From a virus, in IMG/VR virus record IMGVR_UViG_3300027782_003709, positions 1-41,741 of that record: a stretch of DNA of 41,741 bases. One strand, 5' to 3'. Position numbers and translations under genes: made by a program. Below are positions 23,513 to 31,716 of this stretch, piece after piece. Every line of letters starts with the position of its first letter. Position 1 is the stretch's first letter. The notes under the pieces are model-generated. The model searched no databases, was not told the DNA's origin, and was given only the letters and a program-made list of their open reading frames with translations.

Positions 23513-25783
23513 ATGTCAGCGTCAAACACAACTTACAGAGCATTTGCTGAGAAGTTGGGTGCATCTGATGCCACCCAATTTGTAGGAGACAGGGGAGAAC
23601 TTTTCTGGGATCCAGAAAATGCCAATCTTTCCATGTCAGATGGAGAAACTCCTGGTGGTATTGGAATTAAAACTCGTAATCTTGAAGCATTTGAATCAAA
23701 CAAAGATACTTCACAGTGGCTTACTATTTTTGGTAATCTTACATCAGACTGGAAAGGATACTATGGTTCTGGATCAGCAGTAGATAGTAATGGTTTATTA
23801 TGGGTTGTTGGTGGATATGATGGTGTTGGACTTAAAGCAACTATATCAGTATTTGATACTAATGGGGTAATGAATGCCCCAGGAACTGGGGAGGCAAACT
23901 GGAGATTTGTTTATGATGGTGCTAATGCAGATCGTCAATATGGTGAAGCAATTGCCATTCATAAAGATCCAGAAAATGGTGATAGTGCCTATGTAGTTAT
24001 TAGTACTGATGATAGTACTGATGAAATTATTCTTGCTAAATTAACAATTGGAGAAGGTATAAATCTTGAGTGGGCTCGTGAAATTGATGGTTCAAATTCA
24101 GAAGAAGCAACAGATGTAATTGTTGATGCCCAAGGTTATGTTTATGTCTGCGGAAGCACCAGATCTCAAGGTGTTGGATATAGAGAAGGATTTATTGCTA
24201 AGTTTGATCCAGATGGTGGTTGTCTCTGGAAGCAAATTATTGAAGGATCTGGATTCAAAAAAGGAGAAGCACTTGCAATAGATGGTAGTCATCTCTATGT
24301 TGTAGGACAAACTACAAATTCTGGAGAAGGTGGTGCTGATATTTTTGTTGCTAAATTGTCTATTGTAATTGGTGATGATGACACTGCTCCAACATTTGTA
24401 TGGCAGAAAACTCTTGGATTCCCTGAGTCTAGTGATTGGGAATATGGATATGGTGTTGCAGTAGGAACTTCTGGCAATGTTTATGTTACTGGAAGTGCAG
24501 TTCCTACAGAGGTAATGGCAAGTTCATCAATTTATGTTGCTAAACTCAATTCTGCTGGAGCAATTGTTTGGCAGAAATCTTTGACTGATACTGATTATTC
24601 ATATGGTGCAGCAGTTTCATTAGATGCTGAAGAAAATCTTTATCTTTCTGGATATATTGAGGTTGATTATGCAGAATATGAGCAAACAATTGCTCCTCAA
24701 TATGACGATTTAATTATTGCTAAGTATAGTTCTGATGGTGAATTAAAATATGCAAAATCATTTGGAACCAAGTATTATGAAGAGTCTTTCTATCACTGGG
24801 GACATCGTTCTCTAACTGTAGAGGGTGATTATATCTTCATCACTGGTTATACTGAAAATATTGACAGAAATAATGGAAATGGATTTGTTGCAAGATTTAG
24901 AAAAGATGGTGAATTTGAAGGTGTTTATGGTGACTTTGTAGCACAAAATATTTTAATGCAATCTGTCAATACAAATCTTGTTCTTGCTGATGCAGAACTT
25001 ACATTAACAAATGCAAGTGATATTGATGTAAATATTTTGGTAGTTGGATCAGGGGAAGATTTCTATCTTGATGAATATGATTATTCAACTCCTTATCCTG
25101 ACGATGGACATGAACTAGGATTTAGAACATTTAGTCGCTCACCTTATGAAATTAGAGTTCGTGGTGTAATCTCTGCAGATACAACCATTACCAGAGAATT
25201 AAATGTAAATGGTATTTCATTCTCTAATACCGGAGGAGACGATAGAAACATTTGTATTGGTGAAGGTGGTGGAAGCAATCATGATGGTGCAGATGACAAC
25301 ATTTACTTAGGTTATCTTGCTGGATTTAGAAATGCCTATGGCGATAACAACATCTTTATGGGCAAATATGCTGGAAACCAAAATGTTGAATCAGATCATA
25401 ACATCTACTTAGGTAGAGATGCTGGCAGACAAGCAACTGGTGGTAGTAATGTTTTTATTGGTGGTTATGCTGGAGATTCCCAAACTGGTGGTGGTGGTAA
25501 TGTCTTTATTGGTGGTTATGCTGGAGATGACCAAACTGGTGGTAATAATAATGTTGTTATTGGATATAATATAAATCTTAATGATACTGGTGCATCTACT
25601 CAACTTAAGATTGGTTCTGATGGTGATTATTGGTTGAGAGGTGATTCTGCTAGATCTGTTTATATTAAAACTAATCTTGTCTTTGAATCCAATAATACAC
25701 AAATTGTTATGAAAGATTCCACTGGAGCACTATGGTCAGTTGGAGTTGGTACTACTGGAGTATTGACAGCAACTCCTGTTTGA
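23513..25783 (+). CDS. beta-propeller fiber-like virion protein with YadA-type repeats
   Basis: 756 residues in three parts. The N-terminus (YRAFAEKLGASDATQFVGD) resembles cyanomyovirus fiber or collar proteins. About 70-480 holds six propeller-like repeats, each with a strand pair such as VDAQGYVYVCGS or VGTSGNVYVTGS. About 570-690 holds hexapeptide-rich repeats (NIYLGYLAG, NIFMGKYAG, NVFIGGYAGD twice) like heads of trimeric adhesins. The late promoter supports a virion part, probably binding host surface sugars. The exact location on the particle is inferred. Confidence 0.75.
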   Translation: MSASNTTYRAFAEKLGASDATQFVGDRGELFWDPENANLSMSDGETPGGIGIKTRNLEAFESNKDTSQWLTIFGNLTSDWKGYYGSGSAVDSNGLLWVVGGYDGVGLKATISVFDTNGVMNAPGTGEANWRFVYDGANADRQYGEAIAIHKDPENGDSAYVVISTDDSTDEIILAKLTIGEGINLEWAREIDGSNSEEATDVIVDAQGYVYVCGSTRSQGVGYREGFIAKFDPDGGCLWKQIIEGSGFKKGEALAIDGSHLYVVGQTTNSGEGGADIFVAKLSIVIGDDDTAPTFVWQKTLGFPESSDWEYGYGVAVGTSGNVYVTGSAVPTEVMASSSIYVAKLNSAGAIVWQKSLTDTDYSYGAAVSLDAEENLYLSGYIEVDYAEYEQTIAPQYDDLIIAKYSSDGELKYAKSFGTKYYEESFYHWGHRSLTVEGDYIFITGYTENIDRNNGNGFVARFRKDGEFEGVYGDFVAQNILMQSVNTNLVLADAELTLTNASDIDVNILVVGSGEDFYLDEYDYSTPYPDDGHELGFRTFSRSPYEIRVRGVISADTTITRELNVNGISFSNTGGDDRNICIGEGGGSNHDGADDNIYLGYLAGFRNAYGDNNIFMGKYAGNQNVESDHNIYLGRDAGRQATGGSNVFIGGYAGDSQTGGGGNVFIGGYAGDDQTGGNNNVVIGYNINLNDTGASTQLKIGSDGDYWLRGDSARSVYIKTNLVFESNNTQIVMKDSTGALWSVGVGTTGVLTATPV

Positions 25784-25803
25784 TTACTAACTAAAACTTT
25801 CAA

Positions 25804-25830
25804 AGGGACTCCGAAAGGGGTCTCTTTTTT
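25804..25830 (+). terminator. rho-independent terminator before psbA
   Basis: AGGGACTCC/GGGGTCTCT (two G-U pairs) around a GAAA tetraloop, followed by a T-run. It closes the fiber-like gene. The psbA -35 box begins five bases later. Confidence 0.85.
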
Positions 25831-25834
25831 ATGC

Positions 25835-25863
25835 TTGACACCATTTGTGTTCTGTGCTACAAT
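25835..25863 (+). promoter_or_regulatory. sigma70-type promoter for psbA
   Basis: TTGACA, a 17-base spacer, then TACAAT. The last three bases of the -10 start the late box AATAAATA (25861-25868), so psbA could be transcribed in both phases. Confidence 0.82.
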
Positions 25864-25868
25864 AAATA
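25861..25868 (+). promoter_or_regulatory. late promoter box fused to psbA -10
   Basis: AATAAATA overlapping the TACAAT box of the early promoter. Confidence 0.5.
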
Positions 25869-26012
25869 GATGTTAAGGAATCAAGACATTTCTTAATCTT
25901 CTGTAACCGAGATCATCAGAAGTAAAGCATCTCTCATACCTGCACTGGAGGGTGGTGTAGGATATACTGTACTTTTTCAGTTCCCCCTGAATTCATACTT
26001 ACCCTTTTACAA
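25869..26012 (+). ncRNA. structured psbA 5' leader, candidate PhotoRC-type RNA
   Basis: 144-base leader with two hairpins: CTTCTG/CAGAAG (25898-25922), and a longer one (25949-25988) built from AGGG/CCCT, GGA/TCC and ACTG/CAGT with an 8-base loop. PhotoRC motifs are known upstream of psbA in marine cyanobacteria and cyanophages, so position and form fit. No Shine-Dalgarno is visible at the ATG, so folding may decide translation. Confidence 0.5.
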
Positions 26013-27092
26013 ATGACTGCTACTATTGCTACACGCAATTCTACTAACCTCTGGGAATCTTTTTGCCAGTGGGTTACTTCTACAAACAACCGTCTCTATG
26101 TTGGTTGGTTTGGTGTTCTGATGATTCCAACGTTGCTTGCTGCAACTATTTGTTTCATCATTGCTTTTGTTGGTGCTCCTCCTGTGGACATTGATGGCAT
26201 TCGTGAACCTGTTTCTGGTTCATTAATGTATGGTAACAACATCATCTCTGGTGCTGTTGTTCCTTCTTCTAATGCTATTGGACTTCACTTCTATCCTATT
26301 TGGGAAGCTGCTTCTCTGGATGAATGGTTGTATAATGGTGGACCTTTCCAACTTGTTGTATTTCACTTCCTTATTGGCATCTACTCCTATATGGGTCGTG
26401 AATGGGAACTCTCTTACCGTTTAGGTATGCGTCCTTGGATTATGGTTGCTTACTCAGCACCTGTTGCTGCTGCATCTGCTGTATTCCTGGTCTATCCTTT
26501 TGGTCAAGGTTCTTTCTCTGATGCTATGCCTCTTGGCATTTCTGGTACTTTTAACTATATGCTTGTTTTCCAAGCTGAGCATAACATTCTGATGCACCCC
26601 TTCCATATGTTGGGTGTTGCTGGTGTCTTTGGTGGTTCATTGTTCTCTGCAATGCATGGTTCACTTGTAACCTCATCACTGGTTCGTGAAACTACTGAAA
26701 CTGAAAGTCAGAATTATGGTTATAAGTTTGGTCAAGAAGAAGAGACATACAACATTGTTGCTGCTCATGGATACTTTGGGAGACTTATCTTCCAATATGC
26801 TTCATTCAACAATAGTCGTTCACTGCACTTTTTCCTTGCTGCCTGGCCTGTTGTAGGCATTTGGTTTGCTGCACTTGGTGTTAGCACCATGGCATTCAAC
26901 CTGAATGGTTTCAACTTTAACCAGTCCCTGCTTGATAGTCAGAACAATGTCATCCCTACTTGGGCAGACATTCTGAACCGTGCTGGACTTGGGTTTGAGG
27001 TAATGCACGAAAGGAACGCACACAATTTTCCACTGGATCTTGCTGCTGCTGAGACAACTCAAGTTGCTCTAACTGCACCTTCTATTGGTTGA
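26013..27092 (+). CDS. psbA: photosystem II D1 protein
   Basis: 359 residues, full length, with the five membrane helices and conserved landmarks: [11 protein letters not shown] (a Gln at the D1:1/D1:2 marker), H in [11 protein letters not shown] for iron/chlorophyll binding, the plastoquinone pocket around [15 protein letters not shown], and the C-terminal processing site LDLA-A. It replaces the light-damaged host D1 during infection. It is intronless. Base use is close to a cyanobacterial gene. It has its own early and late promoters, terminator and structured leader. Confidence 0.99.
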   Translation: MTATIATRNSTNLWESFCQWVTSTNNRLYVGWFGVLMIPTLLAATICFIIAFVGAPPVDIDGIREPVSGSLMYGNNIISGAVVPSSNAIGLHFYPIWEAASLDEWLYNGGPFQLVVFHFLIGIYSYMGREWELSYRLGMRPWIMVAYSAPVAAASAVFLVYPFGQGSFSDAMPLGISGTFNYMLVFQAEHNILMHPFHMLGVAGVFGGSLFSAMHGSLVTSSLVRETTETESQNYGYKFGQEEETYNIVAAHGYFGRLIFQYASFNNSRSLHFFLAAWPVVGIWFAALGVSTMAFNLNGFNFNQSLLDSQNNVIPTWADILNRAGLGFEVMHERNAHNFPLDLAAAETTQVALTAPSIG

Positions 27093-27114
27093 TAACCACT
27101 CATAAAATGAGTAG

Positions 27115-27142
27115 AACTACCCCTATATGGGGTAGTTTTTTT
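27115..27142 (+). terminator. rho-independent terminator after psbA
   Basis: AACTACCCC/GGGGTAGTT with loop TATAT and a seven-T tract. A second small hairpin ACTCAT/ATGAGT (27098-27112) precedes it. Confidence 0.9.
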
Positions 27143-27147
27143 ATGCA

Positions 27148-27155
27148 AATAAATA
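27148..27155 (+). promoter_or_regulatory. probable late promoter box
   Basis: AATAAATA between the psbA terminator and the HNH gene, 21 bases before ATG 27176. Confidence 0.5.
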
Positions 27156-27175
27156 CTTATAAGTCGCAGGTACTT

Positions 27176-27547
27176 ATGGTTCCTCTGCATTCGCCTAAGG
27201 ACTATCTGTTTAATCTTCACACATCATCTAAAAGTGAAGCAAAACGATTATGGAGGCAGAATATAAAGGATGCATGGAATCTCCAATGTGCTTATTGTGA
27301 ATCTAAAGAAGACATAACACTAGACCATATTCTTCCCCAGTGTAAGGGTGGTCTAGATATTAAGACTAATGTAGTTGCTTGCTGTCATTCTTGTAATCAA
27401 TCTAAGGGACATACTCCTTGGGAAGAATGGTATTATAATCAGTGTTTCTTTACAGAAGAAAACTATGATAAAATTAATAACTGGATGAAACCTGAAAAAC
27501 CATCTAATTTGTATAGATATCCTCCTAGAAAAAATTATGTACCTTAA
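27176..27547 (+). CDS. HNH homing endonuclease, F-CphI-like
   Basis: 123 residues from ATG 27176 with an AGG site (GCAGG) upstream; longer in-frame starts at 27089 and 27143 run through the psbA terminator and late box. Zinc-binding pairs C38/C41 and C70/C73 flank the HNH core D50-H51 (TLDHILPQ) and N65. An HNH nuclease beside psbA is known in cyanophage S-PM2 (F-CphI), where it drives homing of the psbA locus. Here psbA lacks an intron. It may spread the psbA region between phages. Confidence 0.85.
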   Translation: MVPLHSPKDYLFNLHTSSKSEAKRLWRQNIKDAWNLQCAYCESKEDITLDHILPQCKGGLDIKTNVVACCHSCNQSKGHTPWEEWYYNQCFFTEENYDKINNWMKPEKPSNLYRYPPRKNYVP

Positions 27548-27667
27548 ATGATATCTTCAGAAACTCCATATAAACTTTTAGAAATTATCCAAGATACTTG
27601 GACTCAACTTTACAGACCTATAAAAAAGGACTATAATAAGACAACAGAATCAAAATCTAAAAAATGA
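27548..27667 (+). CDS. small hypothetical protein, 39 aa
   Basis: Starts on the base after the HNH stop and ends in ATGA with the next gene. It encodes MISSETPYKLLEIIQDTWTQ and a Lys-rich tail. Overlaps at both sides suggest a real link in an operon. Function unknown. Confidence 0.5.
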   Translation: MISSETPYKLLEIIQDTWTQLYRPIKKDYNKTTESKSKK

Positions 27668-28422
27668 AATTACTTCATGTAGTTTTTTCTACCAATAGAG
27701 TAGAGTTTTTGAAAAAAACATTTGAAGCACAAAAAAAGTTTGATTATACTGGGTTAGATGTTCACCATCTTTTTATAGATGATTATCCAATTGGCAGGGA
27801 TAATGATTCATTAGCAGAGTTTGTGATTGCTAATGGATATAATGAAATTATATTTCATGAAGAAAATAAAGGTATTACAAAAACTTGGCAAGAACTTTTT
27901 GATATAATTAAAGAAAGGGACTATGATTATATTCTTCATCATGAGGATGATGTTGAGTTAATGTATCCATTAAAAGTTATGGATATGATTGAACTTCTTC
28001 AACAAGACAATACTCTTTCTCAAATTCAATTAAAAAGAAACAATTGGTATGGTCATGAGACAGAAGAAGTTGGTCCAAGAGAAGATGATGTAATATTTAA
28101 AAATTATAGATATGAAAAAGCAACACCATATTTTTGGATGCTGATGTCCTTGTATCCAGCATGGATTGCTAAGGAACCAATTTTAGAAGAAAGTGGATTC
28201 AATCCTTCTGAATCAGTTATAGCGCATTACTTACAAAACAAATATAATATTGGGGCAGGATTGTTAAAAACTTCTGATGGTGGTATGATGGTAAATCATA
28301 TTGGTGACTATTTTCATGGTAAAAGAGTTGCAGAAAATGAGCCTGGATGGGAAGGATTTAAATCTATTGATCCTAATATAAAATATTGTTCTAGAACTGG
28401 TAATTATTGGAATGAAAGTTAA
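27664..28422 (+). CDS. glycosyltransferase, GT-A (GT2-like)
   Basis: 252 residues. The N-terminus MKLLHVVFSTNRVEFLKKTF and ILHHEDDVEL at 90-99 (EDD as the metal and nucleotide-sugar site) form a short GT-A domain. A C-terminal block of aromatic and Gly residues probably forms the acceptor side. It opens the second sugar island and overlaps the next gene by 11 bases. Donor and acceptor are unknown. Confidence 0.72.
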   Translation: MKLLHVVFSTNRVEFLKKTFEAQKKFDYTGLDVHHLFIDDYPIGRDNDSLAEFVIANGYNEIIFHEENKGITKTWQELFDIIKERDYDYILHHEDDVELMYPLKVMDMIELLQQDNTLSQIQLKRNNWYGHETEEVGPREDDVIFKNYRYEKATPYFWMLMSLYPAWIAKEPILEESGFNPSESVIAHYLQNKYNIGAGLLKTSDGGMMVNHIGDYFHGKRVAENEPGWEGFKSIDPNIKYCSRTGNYWNES

Positions 28423-28978
28423 TTTAATTGTTGCTGATGATTTTTATTATAACCCAGATGATGTAAGAAATTTTGCTTTATCACAAGAGTTTTCTGTACG
28501 TGGAAATTATCCAGGAATGAGAACTAAATCTTTTCTTAATGATAGTCACAAAGAAGTAATTAATTCTTTAGTATCTCATGCTGCTGGTGGAGTAACTGAT
28601 TGGTTACTTGATGAAAATGGAGATGGATATACTGGTTCATTTCAAATTTGTACTGCTATGGATCGTACTTGGATTCATTCTGATTATAATAATATGTGGG
28701 CAGGGGTATGTTATCTAACTCCTGATGCTCCTTTAAGTGGAGGTACTGCTCTTTATAGGCACAAAGAAAGTGGGGACAGGCAATCCATAGACAATATAGA
28801 TCATGGTGAACATGGGCATGATTATACTAAATGGGATGTAGTTGATAAAATAGGAAATATCTACAATAGATTAATTTTATATCCTGGTAAATTGTTTCAT
28901 GCTTCTATAGATTATTTTGGAAATGATATGCAAACAGGTAGATTATTTCAAACGTTCTTTTTTAATACTAGGTATTGA
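28412..28978 (+). CDS. 2-oxoglutarate/Fe(II) oxygenase-like protein (DUF6445 type)
   Basis: 188 residues. H89-x-D91 (WIHSDYNN) with H163 (GKLFHASIDYFG) fits a facial triad, and R153 (NRLILYPG) may hold 2-oxoglutarate. The segment WAGVCYLTPDAP is shared with the protein at 31131. Such enzymes hydroxylate small molecules, sugars or proteins. Here the location between sugar genes suggests a glycan or its carrier. It is followed by a two-base gap to the mutase gene. Confidence 0.7.
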   Translation: MKVNLIVADDFYYNPDDVRNFALSQEFSVRGNYPGMRTKSFLNDSHKEVINSLVSHAAGGVTDWLLDENGDGYTGSFQICTAMDRTWIHSDYNNMWAGVCYLTPDAPLSGGTALYRHKESGDRQSIDNIDHGEHGHDYTKWDVVDKIGNIYNRLILYPGKLFHASIDYFGNDMQTGRLFQTFFFNTRY

Positions 28979-28980
28979 TA

Positions 28981-30027
28981 ATGAAAACAGCATATGTAAT
29001 TGGAGCAGGAACTGCTGGAGCAACTTCAGCAAGAATTTTAAAAGATAATGGATTTAATGTAGAGGTATTTGAAACTAGAGAATATATTTCTGGTAATTGT
29101 TTTGATTATATTGATGAAAAAACAGGATGTGTAGTTCATGCTCATGGACCTCATGCTATTCATACTGACAGTGAAAGAGTGTGGAAATGGTTAAATCAAT
29201 TTGCTACCTTTAATGATTTTTCAGTTCAAGTATGGGCTAATACAAATCTTGGTAGAATTCCAATTCCTTATAATGATAATTCTGATAAAATTATTGGAAG
29301 AAGATTATCTGATAATGAAATTAAAGAATTAGTTTTTAGAGATTACTCTGAAAAAATGTGGGGAGTTAAAATGGAAGAACTTCCTATGAGTATTTTAAAT
29401 AGAGTTCCTGTTAGGAGAAATGGAACTGAAGGATCTTTTACTCAACAAAAATTTCAAGGTCTTCCTAAAAATGGTTTTGTAGATATGTTTAAGAATATCT
29501 TTGATGATATTCCTGTTCATACTAATGTTCCTGAGGATGAATGGAGAAATCTTAAAGATAAATGTGATCTGTTTGTGTATACTGGAAAGGTTGATAGATA
29601 CTTTGATTATCAATATGGAAATCTATCATATAGATCTCTTCACTTTGAACATGTGTATTGTCCCAAAACACCTTATATTCAATTAAATGAATGCAATTCT
29701 AAGAACAAATGGAATAGGGCAATTGATCATTCTTATTGGTATAATCAAGAAGTAGAAACAACAATAGTAACTAGAGAATATCCAGTTGAATATGTTGAAG
29801 GAATTAATAATCCATATTATCCTATGATTTTTGGTAAACATTTGCAACAATTTGAACAATATAAACCTTTAATGGAAGCAGAAAAAAATACTATTTTTGC
29901 TGGTAGAACAGCAACATATAAGTATTTGACTATTGATCAAACAATAGCAAGGACTGCAAACAAATTAAAAAGAATGGGTTTTGCTGATTCTATTCTTACC
30001 CCAACTATGGACCTTGAAATTTTATGA
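28981..30027 (+). CDS. glf: UDP-galactopyranose mutase
   Basis: 348 residues. The FAD motif GAGTAG is at 8-13, HGPHAIHTDSERVW at 55-68, and YTGKVDRYFDYQYG and SYRSLHFEH in the middle, all family hallmarks; the C-terminus has FAGRTATYKYLTIDQT. It interconverts UDP-galactopyranose and UDP-galactofuranose, so the phage can supply Galf for the nearby transferases. The start is ATG 28981; a TTG six bases earlier is less likely. ATGA overlap with the next gene. Confidence 0.93.
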   Translation: MKTAYVIGAGTAGATSARILKDNGFNVEVFETREYISGNCFDYIDEKTGCVVHAHGPHAIHTDSERVWKWLNQFATFNDFSVQVWANTNLGRIPIPYNDNSDKIIGRRLSDNEIKELVFRDYSEKMWGVKMEELPMSILNRVPVRRNGTEGSFTQQKFQGLPKNGFVDMFKNIFDDIPVHTNVPEDEWRNLKDKCDLFVYTGKVDRYFDYQYGNLSYRSLHFEHVYCPKTPYIQLNECNSKNKWNRAIDHSYWYNQEVETTIVTREYPVEYVEGINNPYYPMIFGKHLQQFEQYKPLMEAEKNTIFAGRTATYKYLTIDQTIARTANKLKRMGFADSILTPTMDLEIL

Positions 30028-31112
30028 AAAACTGTAAAATTTGTTTAAATGTAATGGTGGGTAATGAATCCCATGTGATAGAAAGAATGTTAAATTCTTG
30101 TTATCAATATATTGATTATTGGATTATTCAGTGTAATGGAACTGATAATACTCAAGAGATTATTGAAAATTTCTTTAATGAAAAAAATATTCCTGGGTAT
30201 TGTTATACTACTGAATGGCATTATCCAGGTTGGAATAGTGATGATTTAGTTCAAGAATGTTTTAAGCATGATCATGGATGTGATTGGCTTCTTAGAGTTG
30301 ATGCTGATGAACAAATTCAAGTGGATGATGATTTTGATTGGAGTGTACTTGATAATACATCAATCCAAAGTTGGGATGTAACTGCAAAAACTGATGGTGC
30401 TATTTGGGGAAGAAATAGAATTTGGAATGCAAATTATCCTTGGAGATTTAAGCATGATAAAAGGCATGAATGTATCATTCTTCCTGGATGTGGTCCAACA
30501 GAAGAAGAATTTCAAAGGGTTACTTTGTCTCCTAAATTTAAACATTATATTATTAATGATGGAAAGACATGGGTTAATCCTACAAAGTTTTTAACTGATG
30601 CAATGGAATTGGAAAATCAACATGTTACTGGTGGTACTCTTTTAACTGATTTATATCATTTTTTCTATATTGGAAAAAGTTATAGTGATTGTTATGGTGA
30701 AGATGTTTTTCCTTTGGGATATGAACATCAAAAAGAATATGCTCGTAGATGTATTTTTTACTGTCAGCAGTATGTAGATTGTATGAATTCTGCAAATGAA
30801 ATGACATACTATGCTCAATACCTTGTTGGTAATGCTTATAAGTTTTGTCAAGAATATGATAAAGCAATTGAAGCATATTCAAAATGCAAATCATTATGTT
30901 CAGATAGAAATGAACACTTATGTGGGTTATCTGAATGCTATTATAATCTTGAAGATTATGAAACTATGTTCATTTATACTAGTATGTTAAATCAACCAAG
31001 TAGAAAAAATCCTTATCCATCTTTACAATTCCTTATTCATACTGGTGCCTATTATGATACTGGACAATATGTTCAATACTTACATCAGCTTGCATTAGAA
31101 AAATTAACATAG
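30024..31112 (+). CDS. GT2-like glycosyltransferase with TPR-like C-terminus
   Basis: 362 residues. The GT2-type domain (about 1-230) has CLNVMVGNESHVIERM at 7-22 and VDADEQ at 92-97, the DxD-type site. The C-terminal third (about 255-350) has helix pairs such as YLVGNAYKFCQEYDKAIEAY, a TPR pattern that may bind a partner or acceptor. It starts in ATGA overlap with glf. A Galf transferase is plausible only from context. Downstream, TATAAT (31113-31118) could be a weak promoter -10. Confidence 0.75.
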   Translation: MKNCKICLNVMVGNESHVIERMLNSCYQYIDYWIIQCNGTDNTQEIIENFFNEKNIPGYCYTTEWHYPGWNSDDLVQECFKHDHGCDWLLRVDADEQIQVDDDFDWSVLDNTSIQSWDVTAKTDGAIWGRNRIWNANYPWRFKHDKRHECIILPGCGPTEEEFQRVTLSPKFKHYIINDGKTWVNPTKFLTDAMELENQHVTGGTLLTDLYHFFYIGKSYSDCYGEDVFPLGYEHQKEYARRCIFYCQQYVDCMNSANEMTYYAQYLVGNAYKFCQEYDKAIEAYSKCKSLCSDRNEHLCGLSECYYNLEDYETMFIYTSMLNQPSRKNPYPSLQFLIHTGAYYDTGQYVQYLHQLALEKLT

Positions 31113-31130
31113 TATAATGAGTTTATTTGA

Positions 31131-31715
31131 ATGAATTTTTTAACACAAAGTACTATTAATTTACAATACAATAAAAGAATTTTTGTAGTAGATAATTTTT
31201 ATTCTGATCCACATGCAGTTAGAGAGTTTGCTATACAACAAGAATTCCATGATGACCTTAGATATTATAAGGGCAGAAGAACTCATGAACAATTTTATGT
31301 TCCTGGAACTAAAAAATCATTTGAAAATATCATAGGACAACCAATTAATATTTGGGAACAGTATGATATGTGTGGAGTTTTTCAATCTTGTAATCCAGAA
31401 GATGCTCTTGTTTATCATACTGACCTTCAAGAATGGGCTGGTATGGTATACTTAACACCAGATGCTCCATTTCAATGTGGGACTTCAATGTATGCCCATA
31501 AAGAAACAAAAGTTAGACATACATCTGATCCTGGATATGAAACAGCATTTGATGGAGGATACTATGATAAAACTAAATTTGAATTAGTAGATGTAATTGG
31601 TAATGTTTTTAATAGATTGGTTATTTTTAATGGTAAATGTATTCATGCAGCATCAGAATATTTTGGACAAACGGTAGAAGATTCTAGATTATTTCACATG
31701 TTCTTTTTTGATTGA
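31131..31715 (+). CDS. 2OG/Fe(II) oxygenase-like protein, paralogue (DUF6445 type)
   Basis: 194 residues. H96-x-D98 (YHTDLQEW) and H172 (NGKCIHAASEYFG) form the metal triad, with R162 (NRLVIFNG) and the shared block WAGMVYLTPDAP. It is related to the protein at 28412 but clearly diverged, so the pair arose by duplication or separate gain. It sits between two sugar-transfer genes. The substrate is unknown. Confidence 0.7.
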   Translation: MNFLTQSTINLQYNKRIFVVDNFYSDPHAVREFAIQQEFHDDLRYYKGRRTHEQFYVPGTKKSFENIIGQPINIWEQYDMCGVFQSCNPEDALVYHTDLQEWAGMVYLTPDAPFQCGTSMYAHKETKVRHTSDPGYETAFDGGYYDKTKFELVDVIGNVFNRLVIFNGKCIHAASEYFGQTVEDSRLFHMFFFD

Positions 31716-31716
31716 T

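Noticed and set aside
25430-25560. Possible CRISPR-like direct repeats
   Set aside because: The repeats are in frame and encode protein repeats NVFIGGYAGD; there are no spacers.
25409-25702. Minus-strand frame opposite the fiber repeats
   Set aside because: Ile/Thr/Ser repeats mirror the Gly/Asn repeats of the real gene.
27089-27175. Longer start of the HNH gene
   Set aside because: Would translate through the psbA terminator and a late-promoter box; ATG 27176 has a better site.
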